Below the pieces are notes generated by a model. The model saw only the letters and a list, made by a program, of their open reading frames with translations. It was not told the origin of the DNA and did not search any database. A DNA stretch of 64,000 nucleotides from Nocardioides speluncae (GTDB lineage: Bacteria > Actinomycetota > Actinomycetes > Propionibacteriales > Nocardioidaceae), in NCBI RefSeq assembly GCF_003121585.1, contig NZ_QEOO01000051.1, forward strand, positions 1 to 64,000, written 5' to 3'. The position numbers were made by a program, and so were the translations under genes. The stretch's first letter is position 1, and every line of letters begins with the position of its first letter. Below, piece after piece: positions 37,205 through 46,029 of this stretch.

Positions 37205-38235
37205 CCGACGAGACCCTCCCGCGGGTGACCGCGGTGATGCTGGCCTGGGGTGACGAGCCGGTGCTGGTGGAGGCGGTGCGGGCGGTGCTCGCGTCGACCG
37301 GTGTCTCGGCGGACGTCGTACTCGTCGACAACGGATGCACGTCCGACGCGGTCAGGATCCTGGCCGACGAGCCGGGCGTGACCGTGGTGAACCCCGGTTC
37401 GAACACCGGCTTCGCCGGCGGCTGCAACGTCGGCGCGAAGCAGGCGACCGGGGTCTTCCTGGCGTTCGTCAACGGCGATGCCGTGGTCCGGCCCGACGCG
37501 ATCGCCGCGCTGGCGCGGGTCGCGGCCGACGACGGCGTCGGGCTGGCCAGCGGCTCGCTCCGGTTGTACGACGAGCCCGAGGTGATGAACTCGGCCGGCA
37601 ACCCGATCCACTTCTCGGGCCTGAGCTGGGCCGGCGGCCTGGGCGAGCCGGCGAGCGCCCACGCGAAGTCCGTCGACGTCGCCTCCGCCACCGGCGCCGC
37701 GGTGGTCTGCCGCGCCGACCGGTACGCCGAGCTCGGCGGCTTCTGCGAGCCGATGTTCGCCTACTGCGAGGACGCCGAGCTGAGCCTGCGCTGCTGGCAG
37801 CGCGGCTGGCGGGTCGTGTACGTACCCGAGGCGGTGGTCCTGCACCGCTACGAGTTCTCGCGCAACGACCAGAAGTTCTACCTGCTGGAGCGCAACCGGC
37901 TCTTCCTGCTGCTAACGCTCTTCGAACGCCGGACGTTGCTGGTGATCCTGCCCGCCCTGCTCGGACTGGAGCTGGCGATGCTCGCGGTGGCCGCACGCGG
38001 TGGCTGGTGGCGGCAGAAGGTCGCCGGCTGGCGCTGGCTGCTGCGCAACCGTGACGTCGTCCGCAGCCGCCGGACCGAGGTCCAGGCCGCCCGCACCGTC
38101 CCCGACGCCGGCGTACTCCCACTGCTCACCGGCGACTTCGCCCCCGGCGACTCCACCGGCATCGCCGCCCCCGCCCCCCTGCGCTACGGCTCCCGCGCCT
38201 ACTGGTCCGCTGCCCGGCGCCTCCTCATCCGCTAG
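37201..38235 (+). CDS. Family 2 glycosyltransferase, rhamnosyl/galactofuranosyl-like
   Basis: 344 residues, GTG 37201 overlapping the DUF2304 stop. Motifs VLVDNGCTSDAVRILADEPG, NTGFAGGCNVGAKQATG and FVNGDAVVRPDAI match GT2 enzymes of the WbbL/GlfT type. The acceptor-site region is CEDAELSLRCWQRGWRVVYV. Near the C-terminus a hydrophobic stretch (LLVILPALLGLELAMLAVAA) may anchor it. Last gene of the GT2-DUF2304-GT2 operon; a long palindrome follows 4 bp later. Confidence 0.88.
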   Translation: MTDETLPRVTAVMLAWGDEPVLVEAVRAVLASTGVSADVVLVDNGCTSDAVRILADEPGVTVVNPGSNTGFAGGCNVGAKQATGVFLAFVNGDAVVRPDAIAALARVAADDGVGLASGSLRLYDEPEVMNSAGNPIHFSGLSWAGGLGEPASAHAKSVDVASATGAAVVCRADRYAELGGFCEPMFAYCEDAELSLRCWQRGWRVVYVPEAVVLHRYEFSRNDQKFYLLERNRLFLLLTLFERRTLLVILPALLGLELAMLAVAARGGWWRQKVAGWRWLLRNRDVVRSRRTEVQAARTVPDAGVLPLLTGDFAPGDSTGIAAPAPLRYGSRAYWSAARRLLIR

Positions 38236-38239
38236 GCCG

Positions 38240-38304
38240 GGATAGTCCAGAACGTTTGGCATCATCTTTCGGCCGAAGGTGATGTCAAACGTTCTGGACT
38301 ATCC
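38240..38304. terminator. Long palindrome after the GT operon
   Basis: A 65-bp near-perfect inverted repeat: arms of about 32 bp with few mismatches, outer part GGATAGTCCAGAACGTTTG against its complement, loop centred on TCGGCCGA. A/T richer than its surroundings. It begins 4 bp after the GT2 stop and ends 35 bp before the phzF-like -10 box. Likely a strong terminator; no U-tract. Confidence 0.75.
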
Positions 38305-38351
38305 GGCGGCCGGGCACCATTCGGCCTGCGGCCCACCACTAGGTTGGGTGG

Positions 38352-39263
38352 GTGCTGAGATACGACCTCGTCGACGTGTTCACCGACCGGCCCTTCGCGG
38401 GCAACCAGCTCGCGGTGGTGCACGACGCCGCGCACCTCAGCGTCGCGCAGCTGCACGCGATCGCGAGTGAGTTCAACCTTTCAGAGACCACGTTCCCGAC
38501 GCCGCGGGGCGCGGGGGAGTACGACGTCCGCATCTTCACGCCGGCCGGGGAGATCCCGTTCGCCGGCCACCCGACGCTCGGCACGGCTTGGGTACTGCGG
38601 TCGGCGGGCGCGCTCGGGCCGGACGGCGCCGTGCAGCACTGCGGCGCCGGGCAGATCAAGGTGCGCTTCGACGGCGACCGGGTCGAGCTCTCGGCCACGC
38701 CGCGGGACCTGTCGGCGCCGGTCTCCGACGAGATCGTGGAGGAGGTGCTCGGCGACCTCGGGCTGAGCGCCGACGACCATGACGGCGCGGCGTACGTCGC
38801 CGGCGCCGGGCTGAACTTCCTGCACCTGCCGGTGCGGGCCGACGCCATCGGCCGTGCGGAGCCGGCTCGGCGCCCGGTCAGCCGGTTTACCGAGGCAGTC
38901 GGGCCGCTGCAGGACCCGTTCGACGGGATCAACCTGTTCTCGGTCAGCGGCACCGCGCCGGAGCTGACGGTCCGGTCGCGGGTGTTCGTCCCGGAGCTGT
39001 CGGTGCCGGAGGACCCGGCCACCGGGTCGGCGGCCGCCGGCCTCGGCATGGCTCTGGTCGCCGCCGGTCTGCTGCCCGACGGCGGCCGCTACGAGATCAC
39101 CCAGGGCGTCGAGCTCGGCCGTCCGTCCCGGCTCAGCGGGCGGGTCGACGCCGTCGCTGGCCGCGCGACCGAGTGTCACGTCGCCGGTGGGGTGCACCAC
39201 GTCGGCCGCGGCGAGATCGCCGTACCGCCCGACATGTCCGGCTCCGGAGGACACGTCGCCTAA
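38352..39263 (+). CDS. PhzF-family isomerase-like protein
   Basis: 303 residues, GTG start. N-terminus LRYDLVDVFTDRPFAGNQLA and the catalytic glutamate Glu45 in FNLSETTF are typical. The second half repeats the fold (FVPELSVPEDPATGSAAAG). PhzF isomerises dihydro-hydroxyanthranilate in phenazine synthesis, but most family members have unknown substrates and no phenazine genes are here. TAGGTT at 38340-38345 is 6 nt upstream: leaderless pattern. Confidence 0.88.
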   Translation: MLRYDLVDVFTDRPFAGNQLAVVHDAAHLSVAQLHAIASEFNLSETTFPTPRGAGEYDVRIFTPAGEIPFAGHPTLGTAWVLRSAGALGPDGAVQHCGAGQIKVRFDGDRVELSATPRDLSAPVSDEIVEEVLGDLGLSADDHDGAAYVAGAGLNFLHLPVRADAIGRAEPARRPVSRFTEAVGPLQDPFDGINLFSVSGTAPELTVRSRVFVPELSVPEDPATGSAAAGLGMALVAAGLLPDGGRYEITQGVELGRPSRLSGRVDAVAGRATECHVAGGVHHVGRGEIAVPPDMSGSGGHVA

Positions 39264-39312
39264 GTTTCGCGCCCCGGCCCTTGACACTAGGGCCGGTGTG
39301 GGAGGCTCTGCT

Positions 39313-40932
39313 GTGCAGTTGTCGAAGGTCAAGGGGGCTGGTGTGTCGGATGCGGAGACCGGCGTCTCGCGTGTCCTGGTGGACAACACCGGGATCGCGG
39401 CCCGGGCGACGGACGAGGTCATCCTCGACGTGCTCTTCGACGGGCGACGGATCTGGTCGTTCTGGATCCAGCGCGACGGCAAGTACCGCAAGCCGACCGA
39501 CGACTATCTGGTGCCCTGGCCGAAGGGCCTGCCGAAGTTCCTCGACGGCGTCACCGAGCTGACCGTCCAGCAGCACCTCGACGAGGTGGTGCTGTTCGCC
39601 GAAGAGGTCCGGTTCGGTACGTCGGACCAGCGGATCGCCGTCGTCAACGCCGCCGGCAAGCCGCTCGGCATCGACAAGTCCGGCAAGCTGATGCAGACCT
39701 TCGAGACCCGCAGCACCGACCAGGTGGCGCCGCTGCTGGACGCCCTCGAAGAGGTGCTGGCCGCGCTGAAGAAGGCCGGGATCGACGCCTTCCCCGCCTA
39801 CGGCACCCTGCTCGGCGCGGTCCGCGACGGCAAGCTGATCGGCCACGACAGCGACGCCGACATCGGCTACGTCAGCCAGCATGAGCACCCGGTCGACGTC
39901 AGCCGTGAGTCGTTCGCGATCGAGCGCAAGCTGGTCGACATGGGCTACCCGGTGCACCGCTACAGCGGCGCCGCCTTCAAGGTCATCGTCAGCGAGAGCG
40001 ACGGCTCGGCCCGTGGGCTGGACGTGTTCGGCGGCTTCATGCAGGCCGGCCACCTGGTGCTGATGGGTGAGATCCGGACGCCGTTCGAGCGCGAGTGGAT
40101 CTTCCCGCTCGGCACCACCACGCTCGAGGGGCGCGAGCTGCCGGCGCCCGCCGACACCGACCGGTTCCTGGCCGCGACGTACGGCCAGTCCTGGCGGGTT
40201 CCCGACCCGGCGTTCCAGTACGAGACGCCGGGCTCGACGCACCGCCGCCTCGACGGCTGGTTCCGCGGTGCCCGCCAGGGGCGCCAGGAGTGGGGACGCA
40301 AGTACCAAGGCACGCGCTACAAGCAGCCGCGCTCCCGCCCGAACGTGCTGGCGACGTACCTGCACGAGCAGGAGCCGGCGGACGCCTTCGTCGTCGACAT
40401 CGGTTGCGGCCGCGGCAGCGACGCGCTGTGGCTGGCCAAGCAGGGCCGCCAGGCGCTCGGGCTGGACTTCACGAGCAACGGCTACGAGTTCCTCGCCCAG
40501 CGAGCAGAGCGCAACGACCTCCCCGTGACCTACCACCGGGCAAATCTGCTGGAGCTGCGGCACACCCTTAGCTGGGGCGCGCGGATTGCCGAGATGCCCG
40601 GCCCGCGGGCGCTGATGGCCCGGCACTTCGTGGACGCCACCGGAGGGATCCCGCGTCAGTACCTGTGGCGGCTGGCGAAGATGGCCCTCAGCGGTGGTGG
40701 CAGGCTCTACCTGGAGTTCCTCACCCGCTCGGCGGCCGACGACGCGTGGGCGCAGCAGTTCTTGCTGCACAAGGTGTCTCCGGAGCTGGTGATCGCCGAG
40801 CTCGAGGGCACCGGCGCGCGGGTGGTGAGCCGCACCGAGCTCGAGACGGCGGACATGGATCTGGACAAGGCTCACGACCAGGGTGGGCAAAGGCGACGCG
40901 TGTGTCGATTGGTGGTCGAATGGGTGAGATGA
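39313..40932 (+). CDS. LicD-family protein fused to a SAM methyltransferase
   Basis: 539 residues, GTG 39313 after GGGAGG. Middle domain: LicD nucleotidyltransferase-like motif AYGTLLGAVRDGKL then HDSDADIGYV (about residues 162-187), as in enzymes adding phosphocholine or similar groups to glycans. C-terminal domain: class I methyltransferase motif FVVDIGCGRGSDALWLAKQG (about 358-377). The first 130 residues are beta-rich and unassigned. The stop overlaps the next start (ATGA 40929-40932). Probably modifies a surface glycan; the attached group is unknown. Confidence 0.8.
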   Translation: MQLSKVKGAGVSDAETGVSRVLVDNTGIAARATDEVILDVLFDGRRIWSFWIQRDGKYRKPTDDYLVPWPKGLPKFLDGVTELTVQQHLDEVVLFAEEVRFGTSDQRIAVVNAAGKPLGIDKSGKLMQTFETRSTDQVAPLLDALEEVLAALKKAGIDAFPAYGTLLGAVRDGKLIGHDSDADIGYVSQHEHPVDVSRESFAIERKLVDMGYPVHRYSGAAFKVIVSESDGSARGLDVFGGFMQAGHLVLMGEIRTPFEREWIFPLGTTTLEGRELPAPADTDRFLAATYGQSWRVPDPAFQYETPGSTHRRLDGWFRGARQGRQEWGRKYQGTRYKQPRSRPNVLATYLHEQEPADAFVVDIGCGRGSDALWLAKQGRQALGLDFTSNGYEFLAQRAERNDLPVTYHRANLLELRHTLSWGARIAEMPGPRALMARHFVDATGGIPRQYLWRLAKMALSGGGRLYLEFLTRSAADDAWAQQFLLHKVSPELVIAELEGTGARVVSRTELETADMDLDKAHDQGGQRRRVCRLVVEWVR

Positions 40933-41171
40933 AGGAACGACTCGTACAGGGCGCCGCCCGAGTGCGGGAGATGCGTGCCGAGCGCAACGACGTGTCCCGG
41001 CTGGCGGCGCGGGTCACCGAGCTCGAGGCCGAGGTGCAGGAGTGCCGTCAGCTGAACCTGCGGCTGGCCGAGCTTACCGACGTCGTCCAGGAGCTGCTGC
41101 TCCCGGTCGCACAGCGCGACAACGACCGGATCGCCGAGCTCATGGAGCGCTACACCGACCGCCTGAGCTGA
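40929..41171 (+). CDS. Small coiled-coil protein between LicD-fusion and sulfotransferase
   Basis: 80 residues (MKERLVQGAARVREMRAERN). Almost entirely heptad-like helix (LAARVTELEAEVQECRQLNL). No signal or membrane segment. ATG 40929 overlaps the LicD-fusion stop; ATG 40920 is an in-frame alternative. It resembles small DUF6752-like proteins placed beside sulfotransferases in Nocardioides-type genomes (from memory). It may tether the neighbouring enzymes into a complex. Confidence 0.7.
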   Translation: MKERLVQGAARVREMRAERNDVSRLAARVTELEAEVQECRQLNLRLAELTDVVQELLLPVAQRDNDRIAELMERYTDRLS

Positions 41172-41173
41172 CA

Positions 41174-42289
41174 GTGGCGGCGCGCGTCTACCTGCACATC
41201 GGGCTGCCGAAGACCGGCACCACCTACCTGCAGACGATCCTCTGGCAGAACCGGCCCGCGCTCCGCGACGCCGGGCTGCTGGTGCCCGGCCGCCAGCGCC
41301 GCGACCACCTCTGGTCGTCGCTGGTGGTGCGCGAGGACCCCAAGATCGGGGTACGCGACCCGCGGGCCCGCGAGTCGTGGCAGGTGGTACGCCGCGAGTT
41401 GGAGGCGTGGGACGGCGACGGGGTCGTCAGCCACGAGTTCTTCTGCTCGGCGACCCAGGAGCAGGCGGCGCGAATGGTCGCGGAGCTGGCTCCGGCCGAC
41501 GTCCACGTCGTCGTCACCGCGCGCGAGCCGCTCGGGCTGTTCACGTCGAGCTGGCAGGAGTCGCTGAAGAACCAGGGCACGATCCCGATCGACCAGTACG
41601 GCCGCGGCGTGTCCGACGACCCGCAGAAGATCTGGGACTGGCGAGCGCTGGACCTCGGGCTGGTGCTGGAGCGCTGGGGGAGTGCCGTCCCGCCCGAGCG
41701 GGTGCACGTGATCGCCGCTCCGCCGCCCGGCTCGCCACGCACCGAGCTGTGGGCCCGGCTCTGCGCCGTACTCGGGGTGGACCCGGATCTGGCCGACACC
41801 TCGGGCAGCTTCCCGAACGAGTCGATGGGGCTGGTCGAGGCCGAGACGCTGCGCCGGATCAACGAGCAGCTGCGTGGCTTCGACACCCCGCACGAGCGCG
41901 GCGTGTGGATCCGCACCTTCCTCGCCGACGAGCGGCTGGTGCCCCGCGATGGCGAGCGGTTCTGGCCCGGCGAGGACCAGGTCGCCGACTGCCGGGCCCG
42001 CGGCCGCGCGGCCGTCGACCGGATCGTCGCCGAGGGGTACGACGTGGTCGGTGACCTCGACGCGCTGCTCGTGCCCGACGAGCTGGAGCCGCGGCGGCAC
42101 CCGTCGTCGGTGACCGATGCCGAGATCGCCGATGTGGCGATCGCCACAGTCGCCCGGCTGATGCGCGACGTACGGGAGGCGAGCGAGGCCGCCGAGCAGC
42201 CTGCGGAGCCGGCTCCGCACGCGGAGAAGGCGGGTCGGCAGCGCCGCAGCGTGACCAGCGTCATGAGGCTCCGGCGTACGCCGCGGTAA
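41174..42289 (+). CDS. Sulfotransferase-like protein
   Basis: 371 residues, GTG 41174, 2 bp after the coiled-coil stop. The 5'-phosphosulfate loop is visible as YLHIGLPKTGTTYLQTIL (residues about 6-22), and a 3'-phosphate motif region as HVVVTAREPLGLFTSSWQE. Likely transfers sulfate from PAPS to a glycan or lipid. Acidic then basic C-terminal tail. Fourth gene of the glycan-decoration unit. Confidence 0.78.
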   Translation: MAARVYLHIGLPKTGTTYLQTILWQNRPALRDAGLLVPGRQRRDHLWSSLVVREDPKIGVRDPRARESWQVVRRELEAWDGDGVVSHEFFCSATQEQAARMVAELAPADVHVVVTAREPLGLFTSSWQESLKNQGTIPIDQYGRGVSDDPQKIWDWRALDLGLVLERWGSAVPPERVHVIAAPPPGSPRTELWARLCAVLGVDPDLADTSGSFPNESMGLVEAETLRRINEQLRGFDTPHERGVWIRTFLADERLVPRDGERFWPGEDQVADCRARGRAAVDRIVAEGYDVVGDLDALLVPDELEPRRHPSSVTDAEIADVAIATVARLMRDVREASEAAEQPAEPAPHAEKAGRQRRSVTSVMRLRRTPR

Positions 42290-42332
42290 TACACTTCCCC
42301 CGCTCACCAGTCACTTCCGGAAGGACACTTTC

Positions 42333-43538
42333 ATGGGTCGCCTCTGCGAGACCGAAGGCCTCACTGACGAGCAGGAGGAGATCCTCAAGCTGGTCCGCCA
42401 GTTCGTGGAGGAGCAGATCATCCCGGTCGCGACCGAGCTCGAGCACAAGGACGAGTACCCGACCGAGATCGTCGAGGGCATGAAGGAGCTCGGCATCTTC
42501 GGGCTGATGATCCCCGAGGAGTACGGCGGTCTCGGCGAGTCACTGCTGACCTACGCCCTCGTGGTCGAGGAGATCGCCCGCGGCTGGATGAGCGTGTCGG
42601 GCATCATCAACACCCACTTCATCGTCGCCTACATGCTGCTCCAGCACGGCACCGAGGAGCAGAAGCAGAAGTACCTGCCGCGGATGGCGACCGGCGAGGT
42701 GCGCGGCGCGTTCTCGATGTCCGAGCCGGCGCTCGGCTCCGACGTCTCGGCGATCACCACCAAGGCGACGAAGGTGGACGAGTCGACGTACTCGATCACC
42801 GGCCAGAAGATGTGGCTGACCAACGGGGGCTCGTCCAACCTGGTCGCTGTACTGGTCAAGACCGACGAGGGTGCCGACAGCGTCTATAAGAACATGACCA
42901 CGTTCCTGGTCGAGAAGACCGAGGGCTTCGGTGAGACCGCCCAGGGCGTCACCATCCCCGGCAAGATCGACAAGATGGGCTACAAGGGCGTCGACACCAC
43001 CGAGATGGTGTTCGAGGGCCACCAGATCTCGGCCGACCAGATCCTGGGTGGCGAGAAGGGCAAGGGCCGCGGCTTCTACCAGATGATGGACGGCGTCGAG
43101 GTCGGCCGCGTGAATGTCGCTTCGCGTGCGGTCGGCGTCGCCAACCGGGCGTTCGAGCTCGGTGTGGAGTACGCCCAGCAGCGGCAGACCTTCGGCAAGA
43201 AGATCATCGACCACCAGGCGATCCTGTTCCGCGTCGCGGAGATGGCGACCAAGGTCGAGGCCGCCCACCAGATGATGGTCCGCGCGGCCCGCAAGAAGGA
43301 CTCCGGCGAGCGCAACGACCTCGAGGCCGGGATGGCGAAGTACCTCGCCGCGGAGTACTGCAACGAGGTCGTCGAGTCGTCGTTCCGGATCCACGGCGGT
43401 TACGGCTTCTCCAAGGAGTACGAGATCGAGCGGCTCTACCGCGAGGCCCCGATGCTGCTGATCGGCGAGGGCACCTCGGAGATCCAGCGGATGATCATCG
43501 GCCGCCGCGTCGTCGAGGACTACAAGCTCAAGGGCTGA
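42333..43538 (+). CDS. Acyl-CoA dehydrogenase
   Basis: 401 residues, ATG after GGAAGGAC. Full family architecture: N-terminal helical domain, middle FAD-contact motif GAFSMSEPALGSDVSAITT, WLTNGG, and C-terminal EIERLYREAPMLLIGEGTSE with the catalytic-base glutamate near the end. It introduces the 2,3-double bond in acyl-CoA during beta-oxidation. Stands alone; the chain-length preference is unknown. Confidence 0.93.
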   Translation: MGRLCETEGLTDEQEEILKLVRQFVEEQIIPVATELEHKDEYPTEIVEGMKELGIFGLMIPEEYGGLGESLLTYALVVEEIARGWMSVSGIINTHFIVAYMLLQHGTEEQKQKYLPRMATGEVRGAFSMSEPALGSDVSAITTKATKVDESTYSITGQKMWLTNGGSSNLVAVLVKTDEGADSVYKNMTTFLVEKTEGFGETAQGVTIPGKIDKMGYKGVDTTEMVFEGHQISADQILGGEKGKGRGFYQMMDGVEVGRVNVASRAVGVANRAFELGVEYAQQRQTFGKKIIDHQAILFRVAEMATKVEAAHQMMVRAARKKDSGERNDLEAGMAKYLAAEYCNEVVESSFRIHGGYGFSKEYEIERLYREAPMLLIGEGTSEIQRMIIGRRVVEDYKLKG

Positions 43539-43573
43539 AGCAACCCCAGCGTGCGTCGGCGCGTGTAGGTGGT

Positions 43574-44677
43574 ATGCCGACACCGAACCGCGTGCTGGTC
43601 GCCGCTGCTGTGATGGCAGCCGTGGCCTGTAGCGCACCAGACACGCCCGACGCGTCGGATCAGGCGCCGCGGCACGCCTCGCAGCATCCCGTCCCGTACG
43701 TCGTAGGCAACCTGCTCCACGTCGGCGAGAAGACGGTCCGGCTGTCGGCGGAGAACCACGAGCTGGTGTACGCCGGCGGCTCGATCGTCCTCGGCAACGA
43801 CCTCGGGCCGCCTTGGTACGAGGTCGATCACGACGGTGACCTGGTCGAGCTACCGACCGGCAAGATCGCAGGGGACCCCGTCCTGTCGGCCGACGGGAAC
43901 ACGCTCGCCTGGGTCGACGTGGAGGACGAGCGCACCGAGTACGTCGTGGCCTGGGACCTCACCGCCAACCGTGAGATCGCCCGGATCGCGCTCGACCGCG
44001 CGATCGGCCGGCTGTTTCCGAGCCCAGGACCGACCGAGGGCGTCGAGCAGCGGATCTCGAAGGTGCCGGTGCACGTCGACACCGACGGCCGGGTCTACTG
44101 GGCCAGGAACGAAGGGCTGCAGGAGATCACCGTCTGGCGGCCCGGTTCGGAGCCGGTCGAGGTGAGCGGCCTGCCAGGTGCCGCGGCGGGCGGCCGATCC
44201 TGGCCCGGCGGGCTGACCGCAGCGGGACAGCCAGACTCCGAGCGCGAGGAGTTCGAGGAGCCCGGCGTGGTCGGCACGGTCGGCGACGACGGCTCGTTCC
44301 AGCCGGTGGCCGAGCTGCTGAACGCCAGCACGGGCATCTGGTCGCCCGACGGCCGCCACCGCGCCTACTCACCCAGCATCTGGTTCCGTGAGGCCGAGCA
44401 GTATCGACACCCGTACCCGGTCCTCGTCCAGGCTCGCGACGGCCGAATCGCCGAGCTACCTTTGCCGCGCACGCTCCAGGGGGCGACGTACCCACTCGGC
44501 TGGGAGTCGCCCACGGTCATCGCGCTTTCGGTGGCGCGGCGCAGCGACGTCGACCGGTCCGGTGCCTTCCAGGACCCCGGGCCGATCTCGATCGTGCGCT
44601 GCGACGTCACCGACAACACGTGCACGGTGGCGGTCAGCGGCATTGCGAACTCGGCGGTCTTCCCGGGCGGTGGCTGA
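43574..44677 (+). CDS. Lipoprotein with beta-propeller-like repeats
   Basis: 367 residues. Lipoprotein signal VLVAAAVMAAVAC (lipid on Cys19). The body is beta-rich with repeated strand-turn segments (DPVLSADGNTLAWVDVEDE, GIWSPDGRHRAYSPSIWF), suggesting a six- or seven-bladed propeller. No catalytic motif. Not recognised beyond this. Confidence 0.7.
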   Translation: MPTPNRVLVAAAVMAAVACSAPDTPDASDQAPRHASQHPVPYVVGNLLHVGEKTVRLSAENHELVYAGGSIVLGNDLGPPWYEVDHDGDLVELPTGKIAGDPVLSADGNTLAWVDVEDERTEYVVAWDLTANREIARIALDRAIGRLFPSPGPTEGVEQRISKVPVHVDTDGRVYWARNEGLQEITVWRPGSEPVEVSGLPGAAAGGRSWPGGLTAAGQPDSEREEFEEPGVVGTVGDDGSFQPVAELLNASTGIWSPDGRHRAYSPSIWFREAEQYRHPYPVLVQARDGRIAELPLPRTLQGATYPLGWESPTVIALSVARRSDVDRSGAFQDPGPISIVRCDVTDNTCTVAVSGIANSAVFPGGG

Positions 44678-44697
44678 AGCCGCAGCGGGTCTCCTGC

Positions 44698-45348
44698 CTA
44701 GACCGTCGGTGGGTCGCGCCAGCGCCACGATGCGATCACGGCGTCGGCTGCCGCCTTGCGCTCGGCTGCGGGAGTGCTCATGCGCATGGTCACGGTGATG
44801 TTGTAGAGCTCGTCACCGACGATGACGGCGATCTGCTCGACGGCGACCTCGTTCTTGAAGAGAGTCGCCCGGCCGGCCTGGCGGTGCGCCTCGATGCCGT
44901 CCAGCTCGGTTCGTGGAAGCACCTTGACGTCGTTAGCGAACTGGGACAGGCCCGACCTCAGGGCCGGCGCCAGCTCGTCCAGTGACTTGCCGGCGTCCGG
45001 GCCGGCGGGTACTACGAGCACGTTGACGTTGTTGGCGAAGCCTTCCTTCGGCCTGGGCTCCGCGGCAGCCTTGTCCACGGCGGGCTGAACCCTCTTGAAG
45101 TGGGCGGTCTGGTCCGACCAGCCACCGGGCGCTGTGAACGAGTAGCCCTTGCCGGTGATGGTCGAGCCGTCGCCGGCCGGCAGCTCCGTGATCGGCGGCT
45201 CACTGGTCGGCGGTTCAGTGGTCGGCTCGGCGGAGTCTGAGGCGTCCGCGCGACGCTCGGTGCGGTCGTCGCTGGACCCGTTGTCACCGCCGCATGCGGA
45301 CAGCAAACCGACCGCGACAACCGTCGCGACAAGTGTCGTGATTTTCAC
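44698..45348 (-). CDS. Lipoprotein, DcrB/LpqN-like (paralogue A)
   Basis: 216 residues from GTG 45348, preceded by AGGGGGG. Lipobox LLSAC (Cys19), then a Ser/Thr/Pro/Glu-rich linker (residues 22-60) and a single domain (YSFTAPGGWSDQTAHFKRV to VIASWRWRDP). The end motif ASWRW matches that of the 46030-46629 gene (ASWHWQ), so they are paralogues. Function unknown; similar domains occur in DcrB/LpqN. Confidence 0.75.
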   Translation of the reverse strand: MKITTLVATVVAVGLLSACGGDNGSSDDRTERRADASDSAEPTTEPPTSEPPITELPAGDGSTITGKGYSFTAPGGWSDQTAHFKRVQPAVDKAAAEPRPKEGFANNVNVLVVPAGPDAGKSLDELAPALRSGLSQFANDVKVLPRTELDGIEAHRQAGRATLFKNEVAVEQIAVIVGDELYNITVTMRMSTPAAERKAAADAVIASWRWRDPPTV

Positions 45349-45486
45349 TGTTGTGCATCCCCCTAGGCCATCGAACCCTACCCGACAGTCGACGGCGACT
45401 CGCCCTGTTCCCGCGACCCTGGCTGCCTGTCGCGGCCGTTGGCGTTCCCTATGCTTCGATGAACGACGCGCGAAGGAGAAGCAGGC

Positions 45487-46026
45487 ATGGGCAAGAGCAA
45501 GGTCAAGGAAAAGCTGGAGAAGCAGGCCAAGAAGATCAAGAAGATCAAGAAGGCCGACAAGCCCGCGAAGTCCAGCAAGGCAAGCAAGCCGAGTAAGCCC
45601 AGCAAGCCAACCAAGGTGGCCGCTGCCGCCGACGACCAGCACACCGCGGCCCTCGCCAAGCTCACCGCACTCGTCGAGCGTCTGGAGGGGAGAGTGGCCA
45701 AGCTGGAGGCGGCCGCCGCCACCCCCGCTCCCGCGCCGGCCGCGGCCGCAGCGCCCAGCGCACCCACGAAGCGAGCCCCCGCGCGCAAGGCACCGGCACG
45801 CAAGGCTCCGGTGCGCAAGACGACGACCGCCAAGAAGGCGCCGGCCGCCAAGGCCCCCGCAGCGAGGACCACCGCAGCGAAGACCACGGCCAGCAAGGCT
45901 GCTCCTGCCAAGAAGGCCCCTGTTAAGAAGGCCCCTGCCAAGAAGGCTCCCGCGAAGCGCACGACGGCCGCGAAGACCACCGCCGCGGCGAAGACCACGG
46001 CGACGAAGACTGCGGCGACCAGCTAG
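45487..46026 (+). CDS. Lys/Ala/Pro-rich histone H1-like protein
   Basis: 179 residues, ATG after GAAGGAGAAG. N-terminal Lys-rich part with KxSKPSKPSKPTK repeats, a short central coiled coil (LAKLTALVERLEGRVAKLEA, about 58-77), then repeats of KAPA, KKAP and KTTA to the end. Such tails resemble histone H1-like proteins and the C-terminal tail of actinobacterial HU, which bind DNA. It lies between two paralogous lipoprotein genes on the other strand. Confidence 0.8.
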   Translation: MGKSKVKEKLEKQAKKIKKIKKADKPAKSSKASKPSKPSKPTKVAAAADDQHTAALAKLTALVERLEGRVAKLEAAAATPAPAPAAAAAPSAPTKRAPARKAPARKAPVRKTTTAKKAPAAKAPAARTTAAKTTASKAAPAKKAPVKKAPAKKAPAKRTTAAKTTAAAKTTATKTAATS

Positions 46027-46029
46027 TCC

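Noticed and set aside
38352..39263. Phenazine biosynthesis locus
   Set aside because: Only a PhzF-family protein is present; no other phz genes are near and most PhzF-family proteins are not phenazine enzymes.
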